33,768 nucleotides of DNA from Nitrososphaerota archaeon (GTDB taxonomy: Archaea; Thermoproteota; Nitrososphaeria; Nitrososphaerales; UBA57), in NCBI GenBank assembly GCA_024860875.1, contig JACPSZ010000003.1, positions 1 to 33,768 of the forward strand, written 5' to 3'. Of the stretch, positions 6,852-15,272 are shown piece by piece (within the stretch, counting starts at the first letter, position 1; each line of letters opens with the position of its first letter). The notes beneath the pieces were generated by a model that made no database searches, was not told the DNA's origin, and worked only from the letters and a program-made list of their open reading frames with translations. A program made the position numbers and the translations under genes.

Positions 6852-7760
6852 ATGTCCTCAATAATTGGTAAGGGAATCATCCTATTCCTTGGGATAATTC
6901 TGGGTGTCGGCGTGACTACGAGCGTTGCATTGTTGGGAATGAATCAGCAAAATGCAGAGTTGCAGAGCCAACTTAAAGCGCAGCAAGTCTTGATATCAGA
7001 TCTTCAAAGAAATTTGTCGTATGAGATGGAATTAGATACGAATTTTCGAAATAACCTACAGAATGACATTTCGCAGCTGAAAAGCAGTATAACGCAGGTA
7101 GGAGGTAGCAGCTCAGGACTAAAAGATTCCATAGAAAGGCTCGGAGTGACACTAAAAGATACCGTGGATGTCACCAAAGCTTCTATCTCTAGTACCTCGA
7201 CCAACTATAATGTTCTAAAAGATTCGGTTGATCAGACTAAAGGATCTATAGAGAAGCTATCAACCCGTCATGACAAACTTGAGGCCTTATTGCAAAATAT
7301 TTCTCGCGTGACTAGGGCTCCAGATAGTGGGGTATCAAGTCTTCAACCGGACATAGTAATCATAAAGAATGCAATAGCAGAGCTCAAGGCAGATCTTGTA
7401 CGAGTAAATGGGAAATTGGACAGTTTGGCTTTATCGCCAAGCCCAAAGAGCTTTGACGTTTCAATCACATCAGAAGGGAAGTACAGACCTGGCGATAAAG
7501 TGACTATCAGTGTGCTATTCACGAATAATGGGGCACTGGTAGATCCTACTACTATAACAATCGCCCATGTCCACAGGCCAGACAATGTTATTGACCAGCT
7601 GCTCGGTACTCAAGCAAGAGTTCATGCAGGATGGTACTATTTCAACTACGCCATACCTCCGAATGCTCCATCGGGCACATTTGCGATTCATATTGGCACC
7701 ACATATAATGGGCAAGCTAGCAATGCACAAGCATCTTTTCAGGTGAGTGTTTCGGGCTAA
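6852..7760 (+). CDS. Membrane-anchored coiled-coil protein with C-terminal beta domain
   Basis: A 302-aa protein of unrecognised family. Residues 8-28 (GIILFLGIILGVGVTTSVAL) form a single N-terminal membrane helix or uncleaved signal anchor. Residues about 32-195 are rich in Gln, Leu, Lys and Asp/Glu and have heptad-like spacing (AELQSQLKAQQVLISDLQ, KDSIERLGVTLKDTVDV, KDSVDQTKGSIEKL), so a long extracellular coiled coil is likely. Residues about 200-302 (FDVSITSEGKYRPGDKVTI to SFQVSVSG) form an Ig-like or macroglobulin-like beta domain with the Y-P-G-D-x-V hallmark. It sits between two secreted proteins that share repeats and is read in the same direction, but it has its own TATA box. A stalk or scaffold at the cell surface is plausible; no enzymatic role is visible. 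Confidence 0.7.
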   Translation: MSSIIGKGIILFLGIILGVGVTTSVALLGMNQQNAELQSQLKAQQVLISDLQRNLSYEMELDTNFRNNLQNDISQLKSSITQVGGSSSGLKDSIERLGVTLKDTVDVTKASISSTSTNYNVLKDSVDQTKGSIEKLSTRHDKLEALLQNISRVTRAPDSGVSSLQPDIVIIKNAIAELKADLVRVNGKLDSLALSPSPKSFDVSITSEGKYRPGDKVTISVLFTNNGALVDPTTITIAHVHRPDNVIDQLLGTQARVHAGWYYFNYAIPPNAPSGTFAIHIGTTYNGQASNAQASFQVSVSG

Positions 7761-8148
7761 CGCGAACTGAAACTATTTTCCGCGAAAGGGACGCTTAAGT
7801 GGATCCCTACAGGACGTTCAAAAGTTGAGACTCAGCCTAGACCCGATCGTCGATTGGACACATTCGGAATTTGTCGGTACACATATCTAATAGTCAGTCA
7901 CTGTTACTCCCTAGAAATAGCTATCTATCACGTCTACAGAAGGAGATTGATTCTCAATTAAGAGAATAGCTTAACAGGTTATTAGCGAGAAAGTGTCCAC
8001 AATTGAGGAGCATGTATGATGACTTGGGGAATCTAATAGATCTTCAAATTAAGGTGGGATAAGCGAATTGTGCCGACATTCCAAAACGCATAAGAACTTC
8101 CCCCAAATAGAATAGTATTAAATAGGATCCCAGAGAACTTGCGATAAC
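7761..8148. other. 388-bp intergenic stretch with an interrupted small frame
   Basis: No intact gene is seen. On the plus strand a frame from TTG 7871 to TAA 8060-8062 (63 codons) is interrupted once by TAG at 7967-7969. Its translation (YLSRLQKEIDSQLRE, then LNRLLARKCPQLRSMYDDLG) is helix-like and could be a decayed gene, but no family is recognised. The last 35 bp hold the promoter of the next gene. Confidence 0.35.
8116..8124 (+). promoter_or_regulatory. Predicted TATA box of the 713-aa surface protein
   Basis: TATTAAATA is centred about 29 nt before the ATG at 8149, suiting a leaderless transcript. Confidence 0.6.
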
Positions 8149-10290
8149 ATGCTGTTAGGAAGGTTCGCCATCATCACCTTTCTGATAATCCTTATCTTAA
8201 CTGTGAGCTCTCCTCAAGTTTTTGCTCAAGAAAAGCATATTGTAATTAGACAGGCTCTGATACCACCCAAAGTTCTCTCTACGGAGAATTGGAATTTTAC
8301 AGTTAACCTCCATAACTCTGACGCTGGCTTTTTCTTGTTCGGCGGTGCTGATGTTTACCTAAGGTTTTACCTCGACGGTCAGCTTTGGTCGCAATCTAAC
8401 AAGTTTCGAATAGCATATGGAGGCGATATCCAGTATCGCGCGCTAGTAAACCAAGGCATTAGTCTTGGCACCCATACGGTAAGGATAGAGGCATGGTGGG
8501 ACGATAATGGAGTGCAGCGACATCAGGATACTGTAACTGGTTCATTCTTCGTAGTCTCACTTTCCATACAAGACTGGACACAAGATCGTGTTACAGTTCA
8601 AAGGGGAAGGGATACTGCAACTAACCTAATTGTGAGGTTCAGAAATGGCGGCAATGATTTGATGTCTGGAATTGTTCTCTCCGTTCTAGACTCACGCGGA
8701 TTGGCAATTTCTCCGGCTTCGCAAGAGCTTGGTGATGCCAGCCCCAGCGGCATAAAAACAACCAGTTTTGGCGTATCTGCTCCAGCATCTGTATCAGTAG
8801 GCTCTTACACAGTTACATTCAGAATTGCATACAAAAATTTCAGACAAGGATCGCAAATCGAAACCAAGAACATCTTAGTTGAAGTCACAAATCTGGCTAC
8901 ATCGATCACGCTGAATCTCCCATCTTCCACTAAAATTGGTGAAACTGTGTTGCTTTCTTCTAGATTAATGGACGGAAATAATTCGCCTGCCCCCGGCTTG
9001 ACCATACGCTTCCTAATCAAACCTAGCAATGCTGAGCAAAGAGAGCTCGGTACTGCCGTGACCGATGCTTCAGGCAATGCTGCATTGACAACTAAACTGG
9101 ATATAGAAGCGGGTAGTTACATAATAACCGCACAATTTGCCGGTTCCCAGTTGTATGCACAAGTTTCCACTACTGGTACGATGCTAGTAAATCCGTTAAC
9201 TCTTACTGTTATTACATCTACGCCCAATGCGCCAATAGTTAAGCTAGGAACCTCAGTATCTACTACAGATGCTTCCGGGAAAGTCGTTATCTCAGTACCT
9301 AAAGTGAATACTTACACATTAGAAATAAACCAAGAAACTAGATTGGCTGACGGAGTAAGGGCTGTTTTCGTGAGATGGTCTGATGATTTGCCCTCGAACA
9401 TTAGAACGGTAGTTATGAATCAAGACCTAACGCTTACTGCCATAACCAAAGTTCAAAACTTACTAGCCGTCAAATCGAACTTCGGCGAAGCAAAGGGCGC
9501 AGGGTGGCACGATAGCGATACCCGAGTAATTCTTGATATCAGTTCTCCTATCGAGCATGGGAATGGGACAAAGAGAGTTCTAGCCGGATGGTCTGGTACG
9601 GACGGTGGGTCTAATGTAGTACAGATGGATAAGCCCAAAGTTGTTGAAGCGTTATGGAAGACTCAATATCTGTTAATCGTTGTATCACCTTTCAGTAAGA
9701 TTGCTGGAGGGGGTTGGTATGAATCCGGTTCGGCCGCATCACTTACAGTTAACGAGAAAACGATAGATCAAGGCAACAATACAAGAAGAACCTTCGAAGG
9801 CTTTCATAACTTAATGGAAACAACGATTGTTATGAGCTCACCAAAAACTGTTGAGGCGAAATGGAAAACCCAGTACCTCGTCCTAATAAGATCCGAATAC
9901 GGTTCTCTCACAGGGGGAGGCTGGTATGACAGAGGGTCGCCTGCTAAGATTACTGTACAGAAAGAAGTCCCCATGTCAGGAATACTTGGAACACTGGGAG
10001 GCAAATTCGAATTCAATGGTTGGACAGGCGGTTTTACATCTCTAGATCATGAAACTATTGTCCTAATTGATGGACCAAAGGATATTACAGCAAAATGGTC
10101 TGCTAATTATTTTACTCCATCTATCGTTCTTGGTGGTATATTTGCAGTAGCTATAAGCTTATTTTTCTTGAGCAGGAAACATCGGATCAAAAAAGTTGCA
10201 CTGAGCAAAGAGGTTGTTGAGGAGCTTCGAACGTATCCTCAAAGAAATGATTCCAAGACTGTAAGTCACGCACCAAACAACTTTCAATAG
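8149..10290 (+). CDS. Secreted, membrane-anchored beta-rich repeat protein
   Basis: A 713-aa protein without enzyme motifs. A signal peptide (residues 1-26, ending VFAQ) leads into two CARDB-like beta domains (about 28-135 and 136-247), where phrases such as NFTVNLHNSDAG and NLIVRFRNGGNDLMSGI suit a cell-adhesion/Ig fold. An Ig-like domain follows (about 250-347, with GTAVTDASGNAALTT). Next come four repeats of the type seen in the nearby subtilase (about 350-655), two with HGNGTKRV / QGNNTRRTFEGF and three with GAGW/GGGW(Y/H) and (A)xWKTQY. A TM helix spans about 656-675 and a basic tail of about 38 residues lies inside the cell. The shared repeat and same anchor mode suggest that it is a partner of the protease, for example a docking or adhesion factor. 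That role is inferred. Confidence 0.75.
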   Translation: MLLGRFAIITFLIILILTVSSPQVFAQEKHIVIRQALIPPKVLSTENWNFTVNLHNSDAGFFLFGGADVYLRFYLDGQLWSQSNKFRIAYGGDIQYRALVNQGISLGTHTVRIEAWWDDNGVQRHQDTVTGSFFVVSLSIQDWTQDRVTVQRGRDTATNLIVRFRNGGNDLMSGIVLSVLDSRGLAISPASQELGDASPSGIKTTSFGVSAPASVSVGSYTVTFRIAYKNFRQGSQIETKNILVEVTNLATSITLNLPSSTKIGETVLLSSRLMDGNNSPAPGLTIRFLIKPSNAEQRELGTAVTDASGNAALTTKLDIEAGSYIITAQFAGSQLYAQVSTTGTMLVNPLTLTVITSTPNAPIVKLGTSVSTTDASGKVVISVPKVNTYTLEINQETRLADGVRAVFVRWSDDLPSNIRTVVMNQDLTLTAITKVQNLLAVKSNFGEAKGAGWHDSDTRVILDISSPIEHGNGTKRVLAGWSGTDGGSNVVQMDKPKVVEALWKTQYLLIVVSPFSKIAGGGWYESGSAASLTVNEKTIDQGNNTRRTFEGFHNLMETTIVMSSPKTVEAKWKTQYLVLIRSEYGSLTGGGWYDRGSPAKITVQKEVPMSGILGTLGGKFEFNGWTGGFTSLDHETIVLIDGPKDITAKWSANYFTPSIVLGGIFAVAISLFFLSRKHRIKKVALSKEVVEELRTYPQRNDSKTVSHAPNNFQ

Positions 10291-10531
10291 CCTCACGCAC
10301 GCTAACGTGCTCATTTCTGCAGGATGGTACATTGTCTGTCCTCAAGAAAGGTTGTACGCTTAGGTTTGGGAAGGATATCGTGCTCAGTAAGGAGCTTTTC
10401 TGCCCGAGATTCAAATCCCTCCCGAGGCTCTGCACGCGCGCTATTTGGGTCCGCCCTGACCTGAACATACATTAGTTCACTCATTTACCGGTAAATTAGG
10501 GCTCAAATCCCGCCCGGAGCATTAACATTTT
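10291..10531. repeat. Intergenic stretch with two tRNA 3'-end-like direct repeats
   Basis: Between convergent genes, two segments about 92 bp apart resemble each other: TCAAATCCCTCCCGAG from 10411 and TCAAATCCCGCCCGGAG from 10503. Each looks like the T-loop plus acceptor 3' strand of a tRNA. Neither has a matching 5' acceptor strand or a good T-stem upstream, so no tRNA gene is present. They may be fragments left at an integration site, or chance. Confidence 0.3.
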
Positions 10532-11422
10532 TCAGCTTGGTTCTGGAGGGCAGAGGTCGCAGGTGCCTTTCAACTTCTCCCCTGCTAAAACTCGCCCCGA
10601 TAATGATCTAACTTCTCTATCTAGTTGATTTGCTTTCTCGCTATTCTGCAGCATCATCAAAAGCCTCTGGTATTCTTCGACCATCTTTGTAATCTGCTGC
10701 TTGAGTATCAGATTTTGGACGGCGAACTTTAGCTTCTCGATGTCATATTCATCACCTCTTCCCAAGTAATACCCCGCAAAAGTCAGATCCGTAACGACCA
10801 TCTTTGATATCCTGCCCTGATCGTCTAAAACTTCGGCTTCACCCGTATTAACATCAAAACTCCCGGGATACATGCCCTTTAGCCTGTTCGAAATAGCATG
10901 GAGAACAGCCCCAAACAGACCAGGACTATAGATTATCCTAGTCCTCATTGGCGAGGACCATTTTTCAACCCTGCGATATTCGGGGCAGGTTGAGCTGAGA
11001 TTCACGATTATCGACTGCATGTAAGAGTCCATGAGGGTTCGCATCTGGTTCGAAAGTTCAACAGATTCTTTCATCGCATCCTTATACAGGTTCCAGATAG
11101 ATGGATAGCCATACTCTAGATGACGCCTAGCTTGATCGGCAGAAGTAACTTCGGGCTCCTTTGGCCCTTTGTATGATAAGCCGTTGGCATCGTAGTTAAA
11201 CGATGCAAGCACTCCAGAACCCTTGTGCCAGCCATCAAAAATAGTCCGAGCTATAAATTCCGAATGCTTTTGGTACTGGTCTAACCACCTGAACATAAGC
11301 ATCTGTTTCTTTGCAGCTCTCTGAACCCAAAATATTAGAAACAGAATTATGGTGCTGGCCAGGCCCGTGAATATTCCAATTATCACGTTCAACTGTTCGG
11401 GGCTCAGGCCGAAAATCTCCAT
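10532..11422 (-). CDS. Unrecognised single-pass membrane protein
   Basis: A 296-aa protein that I do not recognise. One hydrophobic helix lies at residues 12-34 (NVIIGIFTGLASTIILFLIFW), followed by a basic RAAKK stop-transfer stretch, so the remainder is probably cytoplasmic. The body is mostly helical with charged, aromatic-rich stretches. Residues about 225-280 (KFAVQNLILKQQITKMVEEY) look like a coiled coil. The end GTCDLCPPEPS has a CxxC pair, too little for a metal site by itself. The start ATG 11422 directly precedes the membrane helix. It is divergent from a small membrane protein gene, with 91 bp between starts. No function is proposed. Confidence 0.65.
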   Translation of the reverse strand: MEIFGLSPEQLNVIIGIFTGLASTIILFLIFWVQRAAKKQMLMFRWLDQYQKHSEFIARTIFDGWHKGSGVLASFNYDANGLSYKGPKEPEVTSADQARRHLEYGYPSIWNLYKDAMKESVELSNQMRTLMDSYMQSIIVNLSSTCPEYRRVEKWSSPMRTRIIYSPGLFGAVLHAISNRLKGMYPGSFDVNTGEAEVLDDQGRISKMVVTDLTFAGYYLGRGDEYDIEKLKFAVQNLILKQQITKMVEEYQRLLMMLQNSEKANQLDREVRSLSGRVLAGEKLKGTCDLCPPEPS

Positions 11423-11513
11423 GCCTATCTGATTATGGCATCATCCAAGGTATTGATAAAGTCCTCATCCTATCTTTATAGGATACCGCTCTCCAAGAGC
11501 GTGGGAACGGACA
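11423..11513. promoter_or_regulatory. Short divergent promoter region
   Basis: 91 bp between divergent starts. CTTTATAGG at 11474-11482 lies about 35 nt before the GTG at 11514 on the plus strand. A TTTATCA-like box on the minus strand (around 11463) lies about 38 nt before ATG 11422. Confidence 0.4.
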
Positions 11514-11873
11514 GTGCAAGATATCGATGTCCTCCGCATGACCATCAACATTGCAAGTGCTGCCGTATCGTTGCTCAGCCTGTACTATGCATTAAGGCTA
11601 AGCATCATCTTTCGCTCTGGGATACTCCAAAAGTCTTGGAGAGGAATAGCAATCGGCATAATTCTGGTCTCGATTGCAAACTTGATATTTCTGGCCAGAA
11701 CAATTGCAATGGCTGAAGGCACGTCGCAGGTTCTGCTGTACGCTGGTGCGATGACCGCGTTTATGGGAGGCTTGTTCGTGCTTTTTGGACTGAGGAAAGA
11801 ATACAGGCTATGGCACGACTTTGCGAAGGAAAAAGAAAAACCGGTCACTACAGAGCAGAAGGTGCAGAGCTAG
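11514..11873 (+). CDS. Small multi-pass membrane protein
   Basis: A 119-aa protein with three predicted membrane helices: about 10-29 (TINIASAAVSLLSLYYAL), 42-63 (GIAIGIILVSIANLIFLA) and 72-92 (LLYAGAMTAFMGGLFVLFGL), ending in a charged tail. The start may be GTG 11514 or ATG 11538. Topology and sequence rhythm (Y-A-x-R-L after TM1, then G and W before TM2) resemble the 101-aa protein at 32844-33149, which follows a KaiC-like gene. The two may be distant paralogues of a small sensor-like membrane family, but function is unknown. The gene ends overlapping the alcohol dehydrogenase gene by 4 bp, tail to tail. Confidence 0.65.
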   Translation: MQDIDVLRMTINIASAAVSLLSLYYALRLSIIFRSGILQKSWRGIAIGIILVSIANLIFLARTIAMAEGTSQVLLYAGAMTAFMGGLFVLFGLRKEYRLWHDFAKEKEKPVTTEQKVQS

Positions 11874-12910
11874 GGCAACAGAACTGCTCTTCCATATATT
11901 TTTGAATTCTTAAGGCCTGCAAGAACTTGGTTCGCTTCTTTCAATGGGAAGGCTTTCGAAATGACTTTGAGGTCCGATTCCTCCGCTATCTTCACGAGCT
12001 CCCTCATATCTTCTCTAGAGCCTATGACGCTCCCCTTTACAATCTTCTCTTCGTAGAAGTGGAACTCGGGAATCTTTCCAAAGACACAGATAACGATAAT
12101 GCCGCCTTTCTTGACTGATTTTATTGCAGAATTGATTGCTTTGTCAGATGGAGCGAATATTATTGCACTGTCGAGCAGCCCCTCTTCCTTCTTCAGATTC
12201 TGCAGGAACTGTTTGGAATCATCTAACAATTCAATACTTGAATCTGCACCCACACTTTCGCCGAGTTTCAAATGGCTCTTGCTTCGGGAGATTGCAATGA
12301 CTCTTGCATGGCTAAGCTTGGCAATCTGTATTGCGATATGGCCTACTCCCCCGACCCCGAAGATGCCTATAGTTTTGCTACGATTCGGCTCGCTTGCTTT
12401 TACCGCTTTATATGCAGTTATACCGGGGCAGAATAATGGAGCTGCATACTCTGGCTTGAAACTGTCAGGGACGGGAGTTGCAAAAGGCTCTGAGATAGAA
12501 ATAAATTCAGCATAACCTCCATTCACGCTCTCGCCAGTAATCTCTGCAGACTCGCATAGGTTCTCCCTTCCATTTCTGCAGTATTCACATTTTAAGCACG
12601 AACTGTAAAGGGGTTGAATGCCTACCCTGTCCCCAATTTTGACCTTCTTGACTGAATCCCCTATTTTCTTAACAAAGCCGACTATTTCGTGTCCGGGAAT
12701 TATTGGTAATATTGAAGGAGCGCCATGCCTCTTCCAATCGCCCTCTATTACATGCAAGTTAGACCTGCAGACGCCGCATGCCTCAACTTCGACAAGCAGT
12801 TCATCCCTCTTTATTTTCGGCTGTAATACAGAAGTCATCTTCAGGGGACTGCTCTCTATTGAGGCAAGTTTTGATAATAACATGGCTTGCATGTCCACGT
12901 GTATCATCAC
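11870..12910 (-). CDS. Zinc-dependent alcohol dehydrogenase (MDR family)
   Basis: A 346-aa medium-chain dehydrogenase that oxidises an alcohol or reduces an aldehyde with NAD(P). Catalytic zinc ligands are Cys48 (GVCRSNLH) and His74 (IPGHE), and a Cys lies in LFCPG (about 161). The structural zinc site is Cys105, 108, 111 and 119 (CLKCEYCRNGRENLC). The Rossmann motif is GIFGVGGVGHIAIQIAK. All key residues are present and length is normal. The start is GTG 12910 or ATG 12907, with a TATA-like box about 20-25 nt upstream; ATG at 12892 (MQAMLL) is also possible. Substrate preference cannot be read from sequence. It is divergent from the isoprenyl diphosphate synthase with only 44 bp between starts, so the two may share control. 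Confidence 0.9.
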   Translation of the reverse strand: MMIHVDMQAMLLSKLASIESSPLKMTSVLQPKIKRDELLVEVEACGVCRSNLHVIEGDWKRHGAPSILPIIPGHEIVGFVKKIGDSVKKVKIGDRVGIQPLYSSCLKCEYCRNGRENLCESAEITGESVNGGYAEFISISEPFATPVPDSFKPEYAAPLFCPGITAYKAVKASEPNRSKTIGIFGVGGVGHIAIQIAKLSHARVIAISRSKSHLKLGESVGADSSIELLDDSKQFLQNLKKEEGLLDSAIIFAPSDKAINSAIKSVKKGGIIVICVFGKIPEFHFYEEKIVKGSVIGSREDMRELVKIAEESDLKVISKAFPLKEANQVLAGLKNSKIYGRAVLLP

Positions 12911-12954
12911 GAATACAATAGATATTAAATAAGGGGGTTGAGGAGCTCCTAGAA
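12911..12954. promoter_or_regulatory. Compact bidirectional promoter
   Basis: A single AT-rich core, GATATTAAATAAG around 12921-12933, reads as a TATA box in both directions. It is about 27 nt from the ATG at 12955 on the plus strand and about 20 nt from ATG 12907 on the minus strand. Both transcripts would be nearly leaderless. Confidence 0.5.
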
Positions 12955-13827
12955 ATGGGACATACTCTGGAGGTTGGGGATACCAAGCTCGTCGAAGTTC
13001 TGAAGAAGCGGGCTACACCGTATCTTTCCCGAATCGATGACGCCATCAAAGAGGAGATGGAGCTCTACAAGCACTCCAAGTTCTACGGCCCCATACTGTA
13101 CTCTCTTGAGGGCGGGAAAAGGGTAAGGCCCATGATTCTGATGCTGGCTTCGGAAAGCGTTGGAGGGAATGGCGACGAAACAGACCTTGCTGCCGTTGCA
13201 ATCGAGCTTCTGCACATGGAATCCATAATACATGACGACATAATTGACGAGTCCCCTTCGAGAAGAGAAAAGGTCGCATTCCACATAAAATACGGCCACG
13301 GAGCTGCAATAATAACTGCAGATTTTGTCTTCGGCATGATACTTGACATAGCTTCGAAATATAATAACAACAACAGGGTTTCGAAGGAGTTAGCAGTTGC
13401 CGCATTAAGAATGTGCGAGGGCGAATACAGCGAGCTCAGAGTTGATCCGAAATCCTACTCTATCAGCTGGGAAGAATACATAGGGATAGTCTCCAAAAAG
13501 ACAGCGTCGCTCTTTGAAACTGCCGCCAGATTAGGAGCAATTCTAGGCGGAGGAACCGACGAAGAAATTAAAGCGCTCTCCTCCTACGGCTTGAACCTAG
13601 GCATAGCCTACCAGATTCAAGATGACATTTTGGACTGGGGATCTGAGGGGAAGATTACCGAGGCCCTTTCTAGGGAAAGGAGCCAAGATGCTGTTTTGTA
13701 CAGAATGAAGGAAATGGCAGAAACCTACTCTGCAAAGGCTAAGGACTCTCTCAGCATGATAAAGAACGGCACTGCTAAAGATTTTCTGGTGTTATTAGCA
13801 GATTTCACTATAACTAGAAAATACTAG
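12955..13827 (+). CDS. Isoprenyl (probably geranylgeranyl) diphosphate synthase
   Basis: A 290-aa trans-isoprenyl diphosphate synthase that condenses isopentenyl diphosphate with allylic diphosphates to supply archaeal lipids and quinone tails. The two Asp-rich Mg-binding motifs are present: D94-D95-x-x-D98 followed by SRRE, and Q222-D223-D224-x-x-D227 (YQIQDDILDW). GGKRVRPM (about 53-60) is the IPP-binding segment. It is somewhat shorter than usual (about 310-330 aa). Chain length cannot be fixed from sequence alone, but GGPP is the usual archaeal product. It is placed tail to tail with nuoN, overlapping by 4 bp. A quinone-tail role beside complex I would be sensible but is inferred. The ATG start is supported by a TATA-like box about 28 nt upstream. 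Confidence 0.87.
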   Translation: MGHTLEVGDTKLVEVLKKRATPYLSRIDDAIKEEMELYKHSKFYGPILYSLEGGKRVRPMILMLASESVGGNGDETDLAAVAIELLHMESIIHDDIIDESPSRREKVAFHIKYGHGAAIITADFVFGMILDIASKYNNNNRVSKELAVAALRMCEGEYSELRVDPKSYSISWEEYIGIVSKKTASLFETAARLGAILGGGTDEEIKALSSYGLNLGIAYQIQDDILDWGSEGKITEALSRERSQDAVLYRMKEMAETYSAKAKDSLSMIKNGTAKDFLVLLADFTITRKY

Positions 13828-15266
13828 GGCACGAAGGCAAGAACCGCTTTCTGTGTAAGGTCGTATATCGGCGCTGGATAAATTCCTGTAATTATTACTA
13901 CCATGCTTGCCGCAAGCAATAACAGTGCAAAGCCTACTGGCTCGTGAACCTTCTGCGTGCTTGATGGCTCGTCAACGTACATGCGCTTTACTATGAGACC
14001 GTAGTATCCTAATGAGAGTGCGCTGTTCAGCAGACCTGCAAAGGCTAGCCATGTCAAGTTTCCATCCACAGCAGCGGTAAAGAGGATAAACTTGCTCCAG
14101 AAGCCGCTCAGAGGTGGCATGCCAGCAAGGCCCAGCAGCGCAATTGTAAGGCTGAAGGATGTCAGAGGCATGGAGCGAGAAAGCCCTTCGTAAGGTTCAA
14201 GGCTGGCCTTGGAGAACCTGCTAGAAATCATTGCAGCTGCTAAGAACGCAACGCCCTGCATAAGTGCATGGTTGAATGAGTGGTATAACAATCCAGTCAA
14301 GCCAAGGTTTGAAGGCAGAACTGCTAATCCTATCATCATGTAACCGGCTTGTGCTATGCTGGAATAAGCCAGAAGCCTCGTCATCGATTTTTGCGTTAGT
14401 GCTGCTAGATTGCCGAGGGTCATCGTTGCCAGTGCAATTACTGCCAGAGCCATAGTAAGATCGAGCTTCAAGAGAGGAAATGCAACAGCAAGTATTCTTA
14501 TTGCAGCCACGAAACCTGCCTTCTTCGTCCCTGCGGACAGAAGTGTGCTTACCGTCGTTGGAGCGCCCTCGTAGGCATCTGGGATCCACATGTGGAACGG
14601 AACTATGGAGAGTTTCAGCCCAAGCCCAGCAATGGCCAAAATGACTCCAAATGCGAGCATAGGCATCATGCTAGCATCCAAAGTGGAAAGTTCGGCAGCT
14701 ACTGCTGCAAGGTTTGTGGAACCCGTCAAGCCAAATAGTATTGAAATACCATAAAGCAATACGCCAGTAGAAAGGGCTCCGAGCAGGAAGAACTTTACAG
14801 CCGCTTCATTGGAATTGGGGTCTTTCTTCCTATAGCCCACAAGTATGAATGTTGGGATTCCCATTAGTTCCCAAGCAACGAAAACCATCAACAAGTCCGC
14901 AGCAAAGGAGAGCAGGATCATGCCAAGAGAAGTGAATAGCAGAAGAGAATAGTAGATTGATGTGTTTGGTTCATCGCGCATGTAGTCTATCGAGGATAAT
15001 GAAACCATCAGAGCGACAGATAGAACAATTATCGCGAATACCAAACCCATAAAATCGTTCTGCAACAGTTTTGGAGCTGCCGACTCGCCGAGCGGTATAA
15101 CTGAAGTTGCAGAGAGAAGAACTAACGCCAAGGAGATTGCCATAACAAAAGATGTGAAGTATGCGGAAAATGTTCTGTTTGTCTTTGTCCCTATCGCTAT
15201 GTCTAAAGCTGGAAGTAGCAGAGCGGAACCAGCCAGAGTCCCAGTCAGAATTATTGGAATGTCCAT
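13824..15266 (-). CDS. nuoN: Complex I subunit NuoN (antiporter-like)
   Basis: A 480-aa, roughly 14-helix membrane subunit of respiratory complex I, one of the antiporter-like proton-pumping modules. The TM5 glutamate is Glu133 (VAWELMGIPTFILVG) and the TM7 lysine is Lys218 (GLKLSIVPFHMWIPDAYEGAP), as in active antiporter-like subunits. YEGAPTTVSTLLSAGTK is typical of NuoN rather than NuoM. It is the last gene of the nuo run, 6 nt after nuoM2, and overlaps the synthase gene tail to tail by 4 bp. Confidence 0.92.
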   Translation of the reverse strand: MDIPIILTGTLAGSALLLPALDIAIGTKTNRTFSAYFTSFVMAISLALVLLSATSVIPLGESAAPKLLQNDFMGLVFAIIVLSVALMVSLSSIDYMRDEPNTSIYYSLLLFTSLGMILLSFAADLLMVFVAWELMGIPTFILVGYRKKDPNSNEAAVKFFLLGALSTGVLLYGISILFGLTGSTNLAAVAAELSTLDASMMPMLAFGVILAIAGLGLKLSIVPFHMWIPDAYEGAPTTVSTLLSAGTKKAGFVAAIRILAVAFPLLKLDLTMALAVIALATMTLGNLAALTQKSMTRLLAYSSIAQAGYMMIGLAVLPSNLGLTGLLYHSFNHALMQGVAFLAAAMISSRFSKASLEPYEGLSRSMPLTSFSLTIALLGLAGMPPLSGFWSKFILFTAAVDGNLTWLAFAGLLNSALSLGYYGLIVKRMYVDEPSSTQKVHEPVGFALLLLAASMVVIITGIYPAPIYDLTQKAVLAFVP

Positions 15267-15272
15267 TCCGCA

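Noticed and set aside
7967-7969. In-frame TAG read as pyrrolysine
   Set aside because: There is no sign of Pyl genes or a conserved protein here; a decayed frame is the simpler explanation.
10355-10525. tRNA gene or genes
   Set aside because: Two T-loop-like segments exist but no matching 5' acceptor strand, weak T-stems and no D-arm were found, so no tRNA is called.
12099-12932. Plus-strand frames within the alcohol dehydrogenase region
   Set aside because: They are antisense shadows of the strongly supported dehydrogenase on the minus strand.
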